DNA of 64,000 bases from Cupriavidus basilensis (lineage in GTDB: Bacteria; Pseudomonadota; Gammaproteobacteria; Burkholderiales; Burkholderiaceae): positions 3,534,001 to 3,598,000 of the forward strand of contig NZ_CP010537.1 of the NCBI RefSeq assembly GCF_000832305.1, in the 5' to 3' direction. Below are positions 1 to 9,214 of the stretch, piece by piece. Each line of letters begins with the position of its first letter. The stretch's first letter is position 1. A program made the position numbers and the translations under genes. The notes beneath the pieces are model-generated. The model was not told the DNA's origin, ran no database searches, and saw nothing but the letters and a program-made list of their open reading frames with translations.

Positions 1-1
1 C

Positions 2-1447
2 GATGGCCGGCCGCGCACGCGGCTGCCCGGCGATGGCTCGCCGCTCAAGCTGCCGCGCAACACCTACTACGGCCTGGCCGACCGCGATTTCCGCAAAGAC
101 AGCGCCGACGTCGCCACCATCCGCTTCGAGCACGATTTCAGCCCGGCGCTCAAGTTGCGCAACCAGACGCGCATCGGGCGCACCAGGCAGGACTACCTGT
201 GGACGCGCCCGGACGGCAGCTTCAATGGCAACATCTACTACGACATGGTCTGGCGCCGGACCAACCAGCGCCACGGCGTCTCCACTACGCAGGCCAACCA
301 GACCGACCTGTCGGGCGAGTTCCTCACCGGAGCCATCAAGCACAAGTACGCCTTCGGCGTGGAGTTCTCTCGCGAGAAAAGCGAAAACGACGGCTACACG
401 GTCGCCACCGGCAACAGCCGCTGCCCGAGCGGCCCGGGCGCGGCCAGCGGCTACAACTGCACCACGCTGTACAACCCGGACCCGCATGACCCGTGGAGCG
501 GCCGCATCGCCCGCAACTACAACCCGACCAATCACGCGGCCACGACCGCATCGGTCTATGCGTTCGACTCGATCGCGCTCAGCAAGCAGTGGATGTTGAA
601 TGCGGGATTGCGCTTCGACCACTACCGCGGCGAAGTGCGGACCGCCCGCGCCAACGGCGGCGCTGGCCCGCGCAGCACGCATACGCGTGACGACAACCTC
701 TTCAACTATCAGGTAGGCGTGGTCTACAAGCCGGTGGAAAACGCCAGTGTCTACTTGTCCTACGGCACCTCGTCCACACCCGCCGGCGCGGTGGTCGGCC
801 AGGGCAGCGAGCCGAGCGGGCTGGCGCCGACCAGCGCAGGCTCCGCGTTGTCTCCGGAAAAGAACCGCAGCATCGAGCTCGGCACCAAGTGGGACGTGCT
901 GCGCAAGCGCCTGGCCTTGACGGCCGCCATCTTCCGCGTGGAAACCACCAATGCGCGCATCACCCTGGAAGACGGCCTCGCGGCCATGGCGGGCAACAAG
1001 CGCGTGGACGGCATCGAGCTCGGCTTCTCCGGCAACGTGACGGATCAGTGGGCTGTCTTCGGCGGCTACACCCACCTGAAAAGCGAACTGCGCAACAACG
1101 GCGGATCCGGCGCGGCCTTCGGCGCATCCAACGGCCACGCCTTCCCCAACACGCCGTCGGACAGCTTCAGCCTGTGGAGTACCTATCAGTTCCTCCCCAA
1201 TCTCACGGTCGGCGGCGGCGCGTACTACGTCTCCAAGGTGTGGGGCAGCGAGGCCCGCAACAACTGGGTGCCGTCCTACTGGCGTTTCGACGCCATGGCG
1301 GCCTACCAGCTGAACAAGCACGTGACGCTGCAGCTCAACGTGATGAACCTCGCCGACAAGGTCTATTACAACCAGGCCTACCCGGCGCACTACGCATCGA
1401 TTGCGCCCGGGCGCGCCGCCGTTTTCAACGTCAACCTGCGCTACTGA
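2..1447 (+). CDS. TonB-dependent siderophore receptor, C-terminal part (cut by window start)
   Basis: The frame is open from base 2 without a start, so the N-terminal plug domain lies outside the window. What remains is about 480 residues of a 22-strand outer-membrane barrel that takes up ferric siderophore with TonB energy. Typical barrel features are alternating aromatic/polar strands, a loop with a paired-cysteine motif (CPSGPGAASGYNC) also seen in the next gene, the late motif WRFDAMAAYQLNKHV and a C-terminal strand ending in RY, as expected for BAM recognition. The protein is very similar along its whole length to the complete receptor that follows, so the pair arose by tandem duplication. 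The ligand is unknown; the Fiu/catecholate-type group is a reasonable guess. Confidence 0.93.
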   Translation, partial: DGRPRTRLPGDGSPLKLPRNTYYGLADRDFRKDSADVATIRFEHDFSPALKLRNQTRIGRTRQDYLWTRPDGSFNGNIYYDMVWRRTNQRHGVSTTQANQTDLSGEFLTGAIKHKYAFGVEFSREKSENDGYTVATGNSRCPSGPGAASGYNCTTLYNPDPHDPWSGRIARNYNPTNHAATTASVYAFDSIALSKQWMLNAGLRFDHYRGEVRTARANGGAGPRSTHTRDDNLFNYQVGVVYKPVENASVYLSYGTSSTPAGAVVGQGSEPSGLAPTSAGSALSPEKNRSIELGTKWDVLRKRLALTAAIFRVETTNARITLEDGLAAMAGNKRVDGIELGFSGNVTDQWAVFGGYTHLKSELRNNGGSGAAFGASNGHAFPNTPSDSFSLWSTYQFLPNLTVGGGAYYVSKVWGSEARNNWVPSYWRFDAMAAYQLNKHVTLQLNVMNLADKVYYNQAYPAHYASIAPGRAAVFNVNLRY

Positions 1448-1584
1448 GCCGAGGTTGGCCGTCGTCGTGGCACGCGGGAGCCGCACGTGCCACGGCATGT
1501 ATTCCCGCACGGCGAACCCTGAAATGTAACGTTTTCGCTACATACGCCATGGATGTATGTCTTGACTGACATATAAAATACAAA

Positions 1585-1599
1585 TGATAATTCATCTCA
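1585..1599 (+). promoter_or_regulatory. Candidate Fur box upstream of the second receptor
   Basis: TGATAAT-T-CATCTCA matches the 7-1-7 Fur consensus (TGATAAT-N-ATTATCA) perfectly in the left half and in four of seven positions in the right half. It lies in an AT-rich island about 35 bases before the receptor start, where iron-dependent repression of a siderophore receptor is expected. The site is inferred from pattern only. Confidence 0.5.
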
Positions 1600-1632
1600 T
1601 TCGCAACATCATTCAAGCAATCGGGGAAATTC

Positions 1633-3918
1633 GTGCAGACCGCTTTTGTTGTCCGGAAGAACAAGAAACTTAACGTCATCCCGCGCCTTTCCGGCGCCGT
1701 TGGCATGGCGGTCGCGGCCGCGCCGGTGGCTGCCCAATCCGCCGGCACGACCGTTGCTGCCGTGGAATTGCCGGTGGTAACCGTCAGTGGCGCCAACGAA
1801 AGCGGCTTCAAGGCGGACACCGCATCGTCGATCAAGACACCCGCCGCCCTGCTCGATACGCCCAGGTCGATCACCATCATTCCGCAGGAAGTGATCCAGA
1901 GCACCGGCTCGACCAGCCTGAGCGATGTGCTTCGCACGGTACCCGGCATCTCCTTTGGTGCCGGCGAAGGCGGCAACCCGGTTGGCGACCGGCCCTTTAT
2001 CCGTGGCTACGATGCGCAGGCCAGCACCTTCCTGGATGGCTTCCGCGACATCGGCTCGCAAAGCCGCGAGCTGTTCAACGTCGAATCCGTCGAGGTCACC
2101 AAGGGCCCGGCCGGCGCCTACGACGGCCGCGGCTCGGCCGGCGGCAGCATCAATATCGTCAGCAAGGCGCCCAAGCTGACCAGCTTCGCCGAAGGCAACA
2201 TCGGCGTCGGCAATGCGGACTACAAGCGCGCCACGGTCGACGGCAACTGGAAGTTCGCAGACCACGCGGCTTTCCGCCTGAACGCCATGTATCACGATGC
2301 CGGCGTCGCCGGGCGCGATACCACGCACCAGAATCGCTGGGGCTTTGCGCCCTCCGTGGCCTTCGGCCTGGGTACCGGCACGCGCCTGACGCTGTCCTAC
2401 TACCACATGCAGTCGGACGATATCCCCGACACCGGCATCCCGTACAACAACCCCACCTTCAATCGCCGCACCGATGGCCGCCCGCGCCTGAGCGTCGCCG
2501 GCGACGGCTCGCCGGTGAACGTGCCGCGCAACACCTATTACGGCTTGTCCGATCGCGACTTCCGCAAGGACAAGGCCGACATGGGCACCATCCGCTTCGA
2601 GCACGATTTCAGCCCCGCGCTCAAGTTCCGCAACCAGACCCGTATTGCCAGGACCAGCCAGGACTACATCTGGACCCAGCCGGACGACAGCCAGGGCAAT
2701 CTGTACTACGGCATGATCTGGCGCCGCACCAATACGCGTGTGGCCACCGCCAACACCATTGCCAACCAGACCGACCTGTCGGGCGAGTTCGCCACCGGCA
2801 CGATCAAGCACAAGTACGCTTTCGGCGTGGAGTTCGCGCAAGAGAAGAGCGAGAACGACAGCTACAGCGTGGCGACCGGCAGCAACCGCTGCCCGAGCGG
2901 CCCGGGCGCTGCCGGCGGCTACAACTGCACCACGCTGTACAACCCGAACCCCAACGACCCATGGGCGGGCGCCATCAGCCGTGTGAACAACCCCACCAAC
3001 TCGAAGACCAACACCAGTTCGGTCTACGCCTTCGACTCGATCGAGCTGAACAAGCAGTGGCTGCTCAATGCCGGCGTGCGCTTTGACCGCTACAGCACCG
3101 AGTTCCAGGCCGCCCGCGCCGCCAACGGCACCCGCGCCGAGTACTCGCGTGACGACAACCTGTTCAACTACCAGTTGGGCGTGGTCTACAAGCCAGTGGA
3201 CAACGCCAGTTTCTACGTCTCCTACGGCACCTCGTCGACCCCGGCCGGCTCCTTCCTGGCGCAGGGCAGTGACGGCAACGCACTGGCGCCGGACCGCGCC
3301 GGCAACCGCGGCGACCAGCTCGCGCCGGAAAAGAACCGCGCCTTCGAGATCGGCACCAAGTGGGACGTGCTGCGCAAGCGCCTCGCCTTGACGGCCGCGA
3401 TCTTCCGCGTGGAAACCACCAATGCGCGCATCACGCAGCAGGACGGCACCGCGGTGATGGGCGGCGACAAGCGGGTGGATGGCGTGGAACTCGGCTTCTC
3501 CGGCAACGTGACCGACAAGTGGGCCGTGTTCGGCGGCTATACGCACCTGAAGAGCGAGCTGCGCAAGAACGGCGGTACCGGCGTTGCTTTCGGCGCCACC
3601 GATGGCCAGTCCTTCCCCAACACGCCGGCGGACAGCTTCAGCGTGTGGAGCACGTATCAGATCATCCCCAATCTCACAGTGGGTGGCGGTGCGTACTACG
3701 TGTCCAAGGTGTGGGGCAGCGAAGCCACCAACAAGTGGGTGCCGTCCTACTGGCGCTTTGATGCGATGGCCTCGTATCGCATCAACAAGAACGTGACGGT
3801 GCAGCTCAATGTGTTCAACCTGGCCGACAAGGTCTATTACAACCAGGCCTACGCCAGCCACTACGCATCGATCGCTCCGGGACGCTCCGGCGTCCTGAGC
3901 CTCAACGTGCGCTATTGA
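1633..3918 (+). CDS. TonB-dependent siderophore receptor (complete)
   Basis: This 761-residue outer-membrane receptor imports a ferric siderophore. The GTG start is chosen because a GGGGAA ribosome site lies four bases upstream and a signal peptide follows (RKNKKL, hydrophobic stretch, cut near VAAQS). A TonB box-like ELPVVTVSG comes next, then the plug domain (about residues 60-190, with SIKTPAALLDTPRSI and a PGI/GRG motif region) and the barrel ending in NVRY. Length fits the family. It is the second copy of a tandem pair and is preceded by a candidate Fur box. Resemblance to Fiu/PiuA-type catecholate receptors is by general pattern; the ligand cannot be read from sequence. Confidence 0.96.
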   Translation: MQTAFVVRKNKKLNVIPRLSGAVGMAVAAAPVAAQSAGTTVAAVELPVVTVSGANESGFKADTASSIKTPAALLDTPRSITIIPQEVIQSTGSTSLSDVLRTVPGISFGAGEGGNPVGDRPFIRGYDAQASTFLDGFRDIGSQSRELFNVESVEVTKGPAGAYDGRGSAGGSINIVSKAPKLTSFAEGNIGVGNADYKRATVDGNWKFADHAAFRLNAMYHDAGVAGRDTTHQNRWGFAPSVAFGLGTGTRLTLSYYHMQSDDIPDTGIPYNNPTFNRRTDGRPRLSVAGDGSPVNVPRNTYYGLSDRDFRKDKADMGTIRFEHDFSPALKFRNQTRIARTSQDYIWTQPDDSQGNLYYGMIWRRTNTRVATANTIANQTDLSGEFATGTIKHKYAFGVEFAQEKSENDSYSVATGSNRCPSGPGAAGGYNCTTLYNPNPNDPWAGAISRVNNPTNSKTNTSSVYAFDSIELNKQWLLNAGVRFDRYSTEFQAARAANGTRAEYSRDDNLFNYQLGVVYKPVDNASFYVSYGTSSTPAGSFLAQGSDGNALAPDRAGNRGDQLAPEKNRAFEIGTKWDVLRKRLALTAAIFRVETTNARITQQDGTAVMGGDKRVDGVELGFSGNVTDKWAVFGGYTHLKSELRKNGGTGVAFGATDGQSFPNTPADSFSVWSTYQIIPNLTVGGGAYYVSKVWGSEATNKWVPSYWRFDAMASYRINKNVTVQLNVFNLADKVYYNQAYASHYASIAPGRSGVLSLNVRY

Positions 3919-3983
3919 GCAGCGGCAAGCGCCCGCCAGACCCTGCGCTGCTGACCGGTCATGCAGACCGGCCAGCCCGCACG

Positions 3984-4019
3984 CGGCACACCACCCTTGC
4001 GGCACGGTGTGCCGTTTTT
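3984..4019 (+). terminator. Rho-independent terminator after the receptor genes
   Basis: CGGCACACC and GGTGTGCCG form a perfect 9-bp GC-rich stem around a 13-base loop, followed at once by five T residues. It lies 65 bases past the receptor stop and just before the Sel1 gene, so it should end or attenuate receptor transcription. Confidence 0.85.
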
Positions 4020-4034
4020 ACTTTATCGCCCCGT

Positions 4035-4850
4035 ATGGAAACACCAGAAACACTGGACACACTGGCCACCCTCCCCTTTCGCATCGTCTCTCCCGGAGAG
4101 CTTGACCAGCTTGGCCCCAACGGCCTGGCCGACAAGCTGCGCGAGCCGCCACACCTGGCTCTGCCCTGGCTGGGCGGCGCCGCCGTGCAAGGCAACCTCG
4201 AAGCGCAGATGATTCTTGGCCAGTGGTTTCTCGCAGGCCACGGCGTCGAGCGCGACGCAGCCCGCGCCTTCGCGTGGTTCAAGCACGCCGCGCACGCCGG
4301 CCATGCCGGGGCCTCGAACATGACTGGCCGCTGCTACGAAAACGCCTGGGGCACGCTGCAGGACGATCACGCGGCAGCGCAGTGGTACACGCTCGCGGCG
4401 CAGCGCGGCTCCGACTGGGGCATGTACAACCTGGCAACCGCGCTGGTGCTGGGCCGCGGCATTGCCGCCAGCCGCCCGCAAGCGCTCGACTGGTATCTGC
4501 GGGCCGCCAACATGGGACACGCCAAGTCGCTCAATATCGTGGGCGGCTTCTACGAGGACGGCTGGGAAGTAGAACGCAACGCGGCCGTGGCAATGGATTA
4601 CTACCGCCGCGCCGCCGAAGGCGGCGATTTTCGCGGCCAGTTCAACTACGCCCGCGCGCTGGCGCTATGCGGCCAGCAACACGAGGCCATCCGCTGGGTG
4701 CGGCAAGTGCCGCGCACCGCCAATGCGCCCTTCATCGACAAGATGCTCGCCTTCCTGCGCGACGCGCCCGACGCAGCGCTGAACCAGTTGCATAGCCATG
4801 CGGACGATGCCGCGCAACTCAGCTCACGCGAAACCCGACCTTCAGCGTGA
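4035..4850 (+). CDS. Sel1-repeat (TPR-like) protein
   Basis: The 271-residue protein carries four to five Sel1-like repeats, visible as motifs such as [30 protein letters not shown] and later [20 protein letters not shown] copies, about residues 55-210. Such solenoids act as protein-interaction scaffolds. No signal peptide is seen. The ATG was preferred to upstream in-frame non-ATG starts because it lies after the receptor terminator and begins a normal N-terminus. Genes of this type often sit beside Fiu/PiuA-like receptors together with a PiuC iron dioxygenase; no piuC follows here. Its last 32 bases overlap the convergent dodecin gene. Exact role unknown. Confidence 0.88.
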   Translation: METPETLDTLATLPFRIVSPGELDQLGPNGLADKLREPPHLALPWLGGAAVQGNLEAQMILGQWFLAGHGVERDAARAFAWFKHAAHAGHAGASNMTGRCYENAWGTLQDDHAAAQWYTLAAQRGSDWGMYNLATALVLGRGIAASRPQALDWYLRAANMGHAKSLNIVGGFYEDGWEVERNAAVAMDYYRRAAEGGDFRGQFNYARALALCGQQHEAIRWVRQVPRTANAPFIDKMLAFLRDAPDAALNQLHSHADDAAQLSSRETRPSA

Positions 4851-5025
4851 CCTGGAAGTGCGCAACCTTGCCGTCCGCGATGTGCCCGCGTGTCTCAACC
4901 ACTTCGAACCAGTCGATATGCTTGATGGTCTCGCTCGCCTTCTCGATGGCGCTACGGATCGCCGCGTCGCAGCCGTCCGGCGACGAGCCCACGATCTCGA
5001 CCAGTTTGTAGGTGTGGTTTGACAT
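4819..5025 (-). CDS. Dodecin family flavin-binding protein
   Basis: A 68-residue protein of exactly the usual dodecin length. It shows the family pattern: beta strand [10 protein letters not shown], a helix with [13 protein letters not shown], then [13 protein letters not shown] and the final strand [12 protein letters not shown]. Trp39 in the IDWFEV motif corresponds to the tryptophan that stacks on flavin in characterised dodecins. Dodecins form hollow dodecamers that store or buffer flavin (or CoA in some bacteria) in the cytoplasm. The gene converges on the Sel1 gene and overlaps its 3' end by 32 bases. It is likely monocistronic. Confidence 0.93.
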   Translation of the reverse strand: MSNHTYKLVEIVGSSPDGCDAAIRSAIEKASETIKHIDWFEVVETRGHIADGKVAHFQVTLKVGFRVS

Positions 5026-5165
5026 GTCCGCCCTCCTTGGCGCGATGGCCGCTGGCTATGAGCCGCACCCGCCAGCTTGGTGCTCCGGATACGTTTCTCC
5101 ATCATAGGCAGCGGGCACGGCAAATCCAAAGTGCGGTGATTCGCCGACAAGATTGCTGACGTGTC

Positions 5166-5190
5166 AAGCGCCGGCCCCGTGCCGGCGCTT
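5166..5190 (-). terminator. Strong hairpin after the LysR gene, no U-tract
   Basis: AAGCGCCGGC and GCCGGCGCTT form a perfect 10-bp stem with a 5-base loop, starting at the LysR stop codon. Position suggests a terminator or 3'-end stabilising hairpin, but no T run follows on the minus strand, so intrinsic termination is uncertain. Confidence 0.45.
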
Positions 5191-6152
5191 CATGCCTGAG
5201 GCTGGCCCGCGCGCCGGCGTGCCGGCTGGTCCGGCACGGCGCGGCGGCGCCCGGCAATGTCCTCGGCGAGCCATTCGACGAAGGCGCGCACCGCCGGCGG
5301 CAGGTGGCGTCCCGCCATGGCCTGTACCTGCAGCGCGCGCTGCTGCATGGCGCGGCTGGCAATCGGCACCAGCACGCGCCGCTCCGCGCGCAGGTTGTTG
5401 CGCACCGCCAGGGAACCCGTCAGGTACACCGCGTCCGTGTATGCCTGGTAGCCCACCAGCGCGCTCAGCGAATTGCTGCTAAGCAATATGCGCGGGCGCA
5501 GCCCTTCCACGCCGCAGGCCAGGTCGAACAGTTGCCGGATGGTGTTGGTCTCGCTGGGCAGCGCCAGCGGATACGCCACCACCTCCTTCAGGCTGGCGCG
5601 CTTGAGCGCGGCCAGCGGATGCTTGCGCGCTACATAGGCATAGACCGGCGCGGCTTCCGAATAGGCGACTTCGATGCCCTCCTGGGCGGCGATGGCGAAC
5701 GTCAGCGCCAGGTCCACCGCACCCTCGCGGACCATGCGCGTGGCGACCGCGGGCGCGCAGACTTCAAGCGAAAAGCTCACGCCGGGAAAACGGCGCTGAA
5801 ACAGCGCCATGGCGTAAGGCATGTAGTCCCGCGCGAAGCCGTCGGTGCAGGCCAGCCTGACTTTGCTGTGCGCCACGCTAAGCAAGCCCTGGAGATCGGC
5901 CTGCAGGGTCTGCGCGTCGAGCAAGGCGCGGCGTCCGTACTGCTGCACCACCAGCCCGGCCTCGGTCAGGCGCATGCCGCGCGGCTCGCGCTCAAAGAGC
6001 GCCGTACCGAGTTCCGCTTCGAGCCGGGCTACCTGCCGGCTGATGGCCGATACCGCCACATGCAACGAGGCAGAGGCCGCGCTGAGCGAGCCGCGCTCCG
6101 CCACTTCAAGGAAATAGGCCAGCGGTACCGCGTGGATCGATGTGAGCTTCAT
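5190..6152 (-). CDS. LysR-family transcriptional regulator
   Basis: A 320-residue regulator of the usual LysR length. The winged helix-turn-helix lies at about residues 8-65 (FLEVAERGSLSAASASLHVAVSAISRQVARLE), followed by the linker helix and the periplasmic-binding-like effector domain (about 95-300). It is divergent from the amidase/Bug receptor pair, separated by 409 bases that hold two inverted repeats, so these genes are its most likely targets. The effector is unknown; an amide or its acid product is a guess from the neighbours. Confidence 0.93.
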   Translation of the reverse strand: MKLTSIHAVPLAYFLEVAERGSLSAASASLHVAVSAISRQVARLEAELGTALFEREPRGMRLTEAGLVVQQYGRRALLDAQTLQADLQGLLSVAHSKVRLACTDGFARDYMPYAMALFQRRFPGVSFSLEVCAPAVATRMVREGAVDLALTFAIAAQEGIEVAYSEAAPVYAYVARKHPLAALKRASLKEVVAYPLALPSETNTIRQLFDLACGVEGLRPRILLSSNSLSALVGYQAYTDAVYLTGSLAVRNNLRAERRVLVPIASRAMQQRALQVQAMAGRHLPPAVRAFVEWLAEDIAGRRRAVPDQPARRRAGQPQA

Positions 6153-6561
6153 GGTTGTGCTTCTGGCAAGCGTGTCTTTGCTTCAGAGGGACTGGCAGCG
6201 CGCTGCCATGCCGCGCCGGCCTTTGCGCAATGATAAGCCTGGCCTGCGCTTGCCTTGCTGATTTTAGAAAGCGGCTTTCTGGCCCGCCGGAGCGCCAATG
6301 GTGCCGAAATGCCGTGCGGCGCGGCCTGAGCGGCAGCTTCTCGCGGAAATGGCACCGCCGCGGTGCGGCTAGCGCGCGGTGCCACGCCACTGGCGGGCGT
6401 GAACTGACAGGCAGAAGCCGGAAATGCTGTTGGCATTGCGACACGCTGTTTGCCGGACCCGGCCCGGCTGCCGTTATCGTTACGCCATGCCCCGGCCGCA
6501 CAAGCAGGCGACAGCGGGGTGCCGACAGAATGCAAAGCGAAGCAAGGAGACCGTAACCCCG
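6153..6561. promoter_or_regulatory. Divergent LysR/amidase intergenic region with two inverted repeats
   Basis: No gene is supported in this 409-base gap. A perfect 16-base palindrome (TGGCAGCGCGCTGCCA, 6193-6208) lies 41 bases before the LysR start, and AGAAAG-CGG-CTTTCT (6266-6280) lies farther on in a local AT-rich patch. Both are candidate LysR sites; which promoter each serves is inference. Confidence 0.45.
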
Positions 6562-7968
6562 ATGGAAGACATCTGCTACCTGGGCGCCGTGGAAATGGCC
6601 CGCGCCATCCGCACCCGCGAACTCGGCGTGCGCGAAGTGGTTGACGCGCATATCGCGCGCATCCTGCGCATCAATCCGGCCATCAACGCCATCGTCACCA
6701 CCACCTTCGACGAGGCACAGGCAGCGGCCGATGCGGCCGACACGGCGCTGGCGCGTGGCGCCGTGCCCGGGCCACTCTTTGGCCTGCCCGTGGCGCACAA
6801 GGATTCCTTTCTGAGCGCAGGCGTGCGCACGACCTTTGGCTCCGCCGTGTACCGGGATTTCGTGCCGGCGCAGGACAGTGCCGTGGTGGCGCGCCAGCGG
6901 GCGGCGGGCGCCATCATGCTGGGCAAGACCAACCTGCCGGAGTTCGGCGCGGGCTCGCACACCTTCAACGCCGTGTTTGGCGCCACGCGCAACCCTTACC
7001 GCAAGGACGTCTCGGCGGGTGGCAGCAGTGGTGGCAGCGCGGCGGCGCTGGCCGCGGGCATGGTCGCGCTGGCCGATGGCTCGGATATGGGCGGTTCGCT
7101 GCGCAACCCGGCCAGCTTCTGCAACGTGGTGGGCTTGCGAGCGTCGATCGGCCGCGTGCCGATGACGCCGGCCAGCCATGCCTTCAACACGCTCACGGTG
7201 GGCGGGCCGATGGGCCGCTCGGTGGCGGATGTGGCGCTGATGTTCAGCGTGCTGGCCGGCGACGATCCGGCCGATCCGCTGGCAATCGCTGCCGACGCCA
7301 GCGATTTCGCCACCCTGCCCCGGATCGATGGCAAGGGCCTGCGCGTGGCGGTCAGCCCGACGCTCGGCGGGCTGCCGTTCGAGCCGGCGGTGAGCCGCAT
7401 GCTGCAGGAGGGGATTCGCCAGTGCCAAGCGCTGGGCTGCACGGTGGATGAGGCGGAGCCGGATTTCAGCGGGGCCGACCACGCCTTCGAGGTGCTGCGC
7501 GCGCTGGCGTTCGCTGCCAACTATGGCGCGGCGCGCGCCAAGCATGGCGAACAGATGAAGGAAACGGTGCGCTGGAACATCGACCTGGGCCTGGCCCAGG
7601 ACGGCGCCGCGATGGCGGAAGCCGCGCGGGCCCACAGCCGCATGTTTGCGCGCATGCAGGCCTTGCTGACGCGTTACGATTTCCTGATCGCGCCGGTGTC
7701 GCAGGTGACGCCGTTCGCCGTTGAAACCGAATATCCGCAGCACATCGAAGGCGTGCCGATGCCTAGCTATATCGGCTGGATGCGCTCGTGCTACCGCATC
7801 ACCATCACGGGCCATCCCGCGATCTCGGTGCCCTGCGGCTTTACCGACGACGGCTTGCCGGTAGGCTTGCAGATCGTCGGCAAGTATCGCGGCGAGCGCG
7901 CGCTGCTGGCATTCGCGCAAATGTTCGAGCAGGCCAACGCCGCCGGGCGCATCCGCCCGGCGTTGTAA
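6562..7968 (+). CDS. Amidase (amidase signature family)
   Basis: A 468-residue cytoplasmic amide hydrolase. The Ser-cisSer-Lys triad of the amidase signature family is visible: Lys80 in PVAHKDSF, Ser155 in AGGSSGGSAAA and the nucleophile Ser179 in GSDMGGSLRNPA. Length is normal. The ATG has an AAGGAG site (6544-6550) eleven bases upstream. It is followed after 97 bases by a Bug-type solute-binding protein, suggesting uptake and hydrolysis of one substrate, and it diverges from a LysR gene. Members of this family act on very different amides, so the substrate is not predictable; it is less likely to be GatA because no gatB or gatC is nearby. Confidence 0.93.
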   Translation: MEDICYLGAVEMARAIRTRELGVREVVDAHIARILRINPAINAIVTTTFDEAQAAADAADTALARGAVPGPLFGLPVAHKDSFLSAGVRTTFGSAVYRDFVPAQDSAVVARQRAAGAIMLGKTNLPEFGAGSHTFNAVFGATRNPYRKDVSAGGSSGGSAAALAAGMVALADGSDMGGSLRNPASFCNVVGLRASIGRVPMTPASHAFNTLTVGGPMGRSVADVALMFSVLAGDDPADPLAIAADASDFATLPRIDGKGLRVAVSPTLGGLPFEPAVSRMLQEGIRQCQALGCTVDEAEPDFSGADHAFEVLRALAFAANYGAARAKHGEQMKETVRWNIDLGLAQDGAAMAEAARAHSRMFARMQALLTRYDFLIAPVSQVTPFAVETEYPQHIEGVPMPSYIGWMRSCYRITITGHPAISVPCGFTDDGLPVGLQIVGKYRGERALLAFAQMFEQANAAGRIRPAL

Positions 7969-8065
7969 GCCGCCGCGGCGGCGCCGGCCAGCGTCCGCGC
8001 ACCGGGCCACATTGACCATTTCGACAACATCGACCACATTGATCGCAACACAAGGGGAAACACAG

Positions 8066-9085
8066 ATGCTTGCAACGCACATGACAAGATGGACGCTGGA
8101 CAAGACCAGCGCCGTGGCCCGATGCATCATGGGCGGTGCCGCCGCCTGCGCGGCACTGGCGGCTGCCGGGCCGGCGCTGGCCCAGACGTACCCGGACAAG
8201 CCGGTCAAGCTGGTCGTGCCGTTTCCCCCGGGCGGCTCCACGGATGTGCTGGCCCGCCTGGTGGCACGCAAGCTGGGCGAAGTGCTGCGGCAATCCGTGG
8301 TGGTGGAGAACAAGGCTGGCGCTGGCACGATCGTCGGTGCCGACTATGTGGCGAAAGCCACGCCTGACGGCTATACCCTGCTGCTCAGTGCCGCCACCAC
8401 GTTCACCGTGAATCCTGTCACGTACTCGCGCCTGCCCTACGACTCGCTCAAGAGCTTCGAGCCGCTCGGCATGGTTGGCTCCACCGCGCTGGTCCTGCTG
8501 GCCAATCCAGCGGTCAAGGCGGACACGCTCAAGCAACTGGTGGCCGAAGCCAAGGCCAAGCCGGGCGGCATGTCTTACGGGTCCTACGGCGCGGGCACCA
8601 CCGCGCACTTCGCGGGCGAAATGATCAACGCGGCGACCGGCATGGGCTTGCTGCACGTACCGTACAAAGGCAGCGCGCCCGCCATGGCCGACCTGATCGG
8701 CAACCAGATCCCGCTGTCGGTCGATACCGTGGTGGCAGCCGCGCCGCAAATCAAGGGCGGCAAGGTCAAGGCCATCGCCGTCACCAGCGCCACGCGCTCG
8801 ATGCTGTTGCCCCAGGTGCCCACGGCGATCGAAAGCGGCTATCCCGGGGTGTCGCTCAGCACCTGGTTTGCCATCGTCGCGCCCAAGGGCATTCCCGCGC
8901 CGGTGCGCCAGACGCTGGACGCCGCCATTGCCAGCATGATGAAGGATCCCGCGCTGCAGCAGAGCATGACTGCCAACGGCTTCGAGCCCGAATACGGCAG
9001 TGCCGGCGAATACCGCGCGCGCGTCACCAGCGAGATCGCGCGCCTGCGCAAGATCGCGCAAGCGGCGAACATCCACGCCGATTGA
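8066..9085 (+). CDS. Bug/TctC-family tripartite tricarboxylate transporter substrate-binding protein
   Basis: A 339-residue periplasmic receptor. A signal peptide ends near ALAQTYP, followed by the hallmark PDKPVKLVVPFPPGGSTD at the mature N-terminus and ADYVAKATPDGYTLL farther on. The start is the ATG with AAGGGGA 7 bases upstream; an upstream in-frame TTG lacks a site. Bug proteins bind carboxylates, amides or aromatic acids and either feed a TctAB permease (none nearby, as is usual for orphan Bugs) or act in sensing. Linkage to the amidase suggests an amide or its acid product as ligand. Confidence 0.94.
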   Translation: MLATHMTRWTLDKTSAVARCIMGGAAACAALAAAGPALAQTYPDKPVKLVVPFPPGGSTDVLARLVARKLGEVLRQSVVVENKAGAGTIVGADYVAKATPDGYTLLLSAATTFTVNPVTYSRLPYDSLKSFEPLGMVGSTALVLLANPAVKADTLKQLVAEAKAKPGGMSYGSYGAGTTAHFAGEMINAATGMGLLHVPYKGSAPAMADLIGNQIPLSVDTVVAAAPQIKGGKVKAIAVTSATRSMLLPQVPTAIESGYPGVSLSTWFAIVAPKGIPAPVRQTLDAAIASMMKDPALQQSMTANGFEPEYGSAGEYRARVTSEIARLRKIAQAANIHAD

Positions 9086-9214
9086 TCGCTATCCGGCGGC
9101 ATCGCAACGGCGCGCTTGGTGTCCGCGCTTGCCGTTGTTTGCGCCGTCCCGGGTGCATTCTGGCGGCGTGTTTGCGGCGTGTTGGCGGACTGTTGCCGTG
9201 ACGCGTAAAACGAT

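Noticed and set aside
1609..4005. Open frame of 798 codons on the minus strand opposite the siderophore receptor
   Set aside because: The composition is that of a mirror of a GC-rich gene: Val/Ala/Gly/Arg-rich with no domain, no start site and no signal, while the plus strand carries a clear receptor.
7969..7982. GCCGCCGCGGCGGC palindrome just after the first amidase
   Set aside because: It is a simple GC run of the kind frequent in this composition, without loop or T run; no function is claimed.
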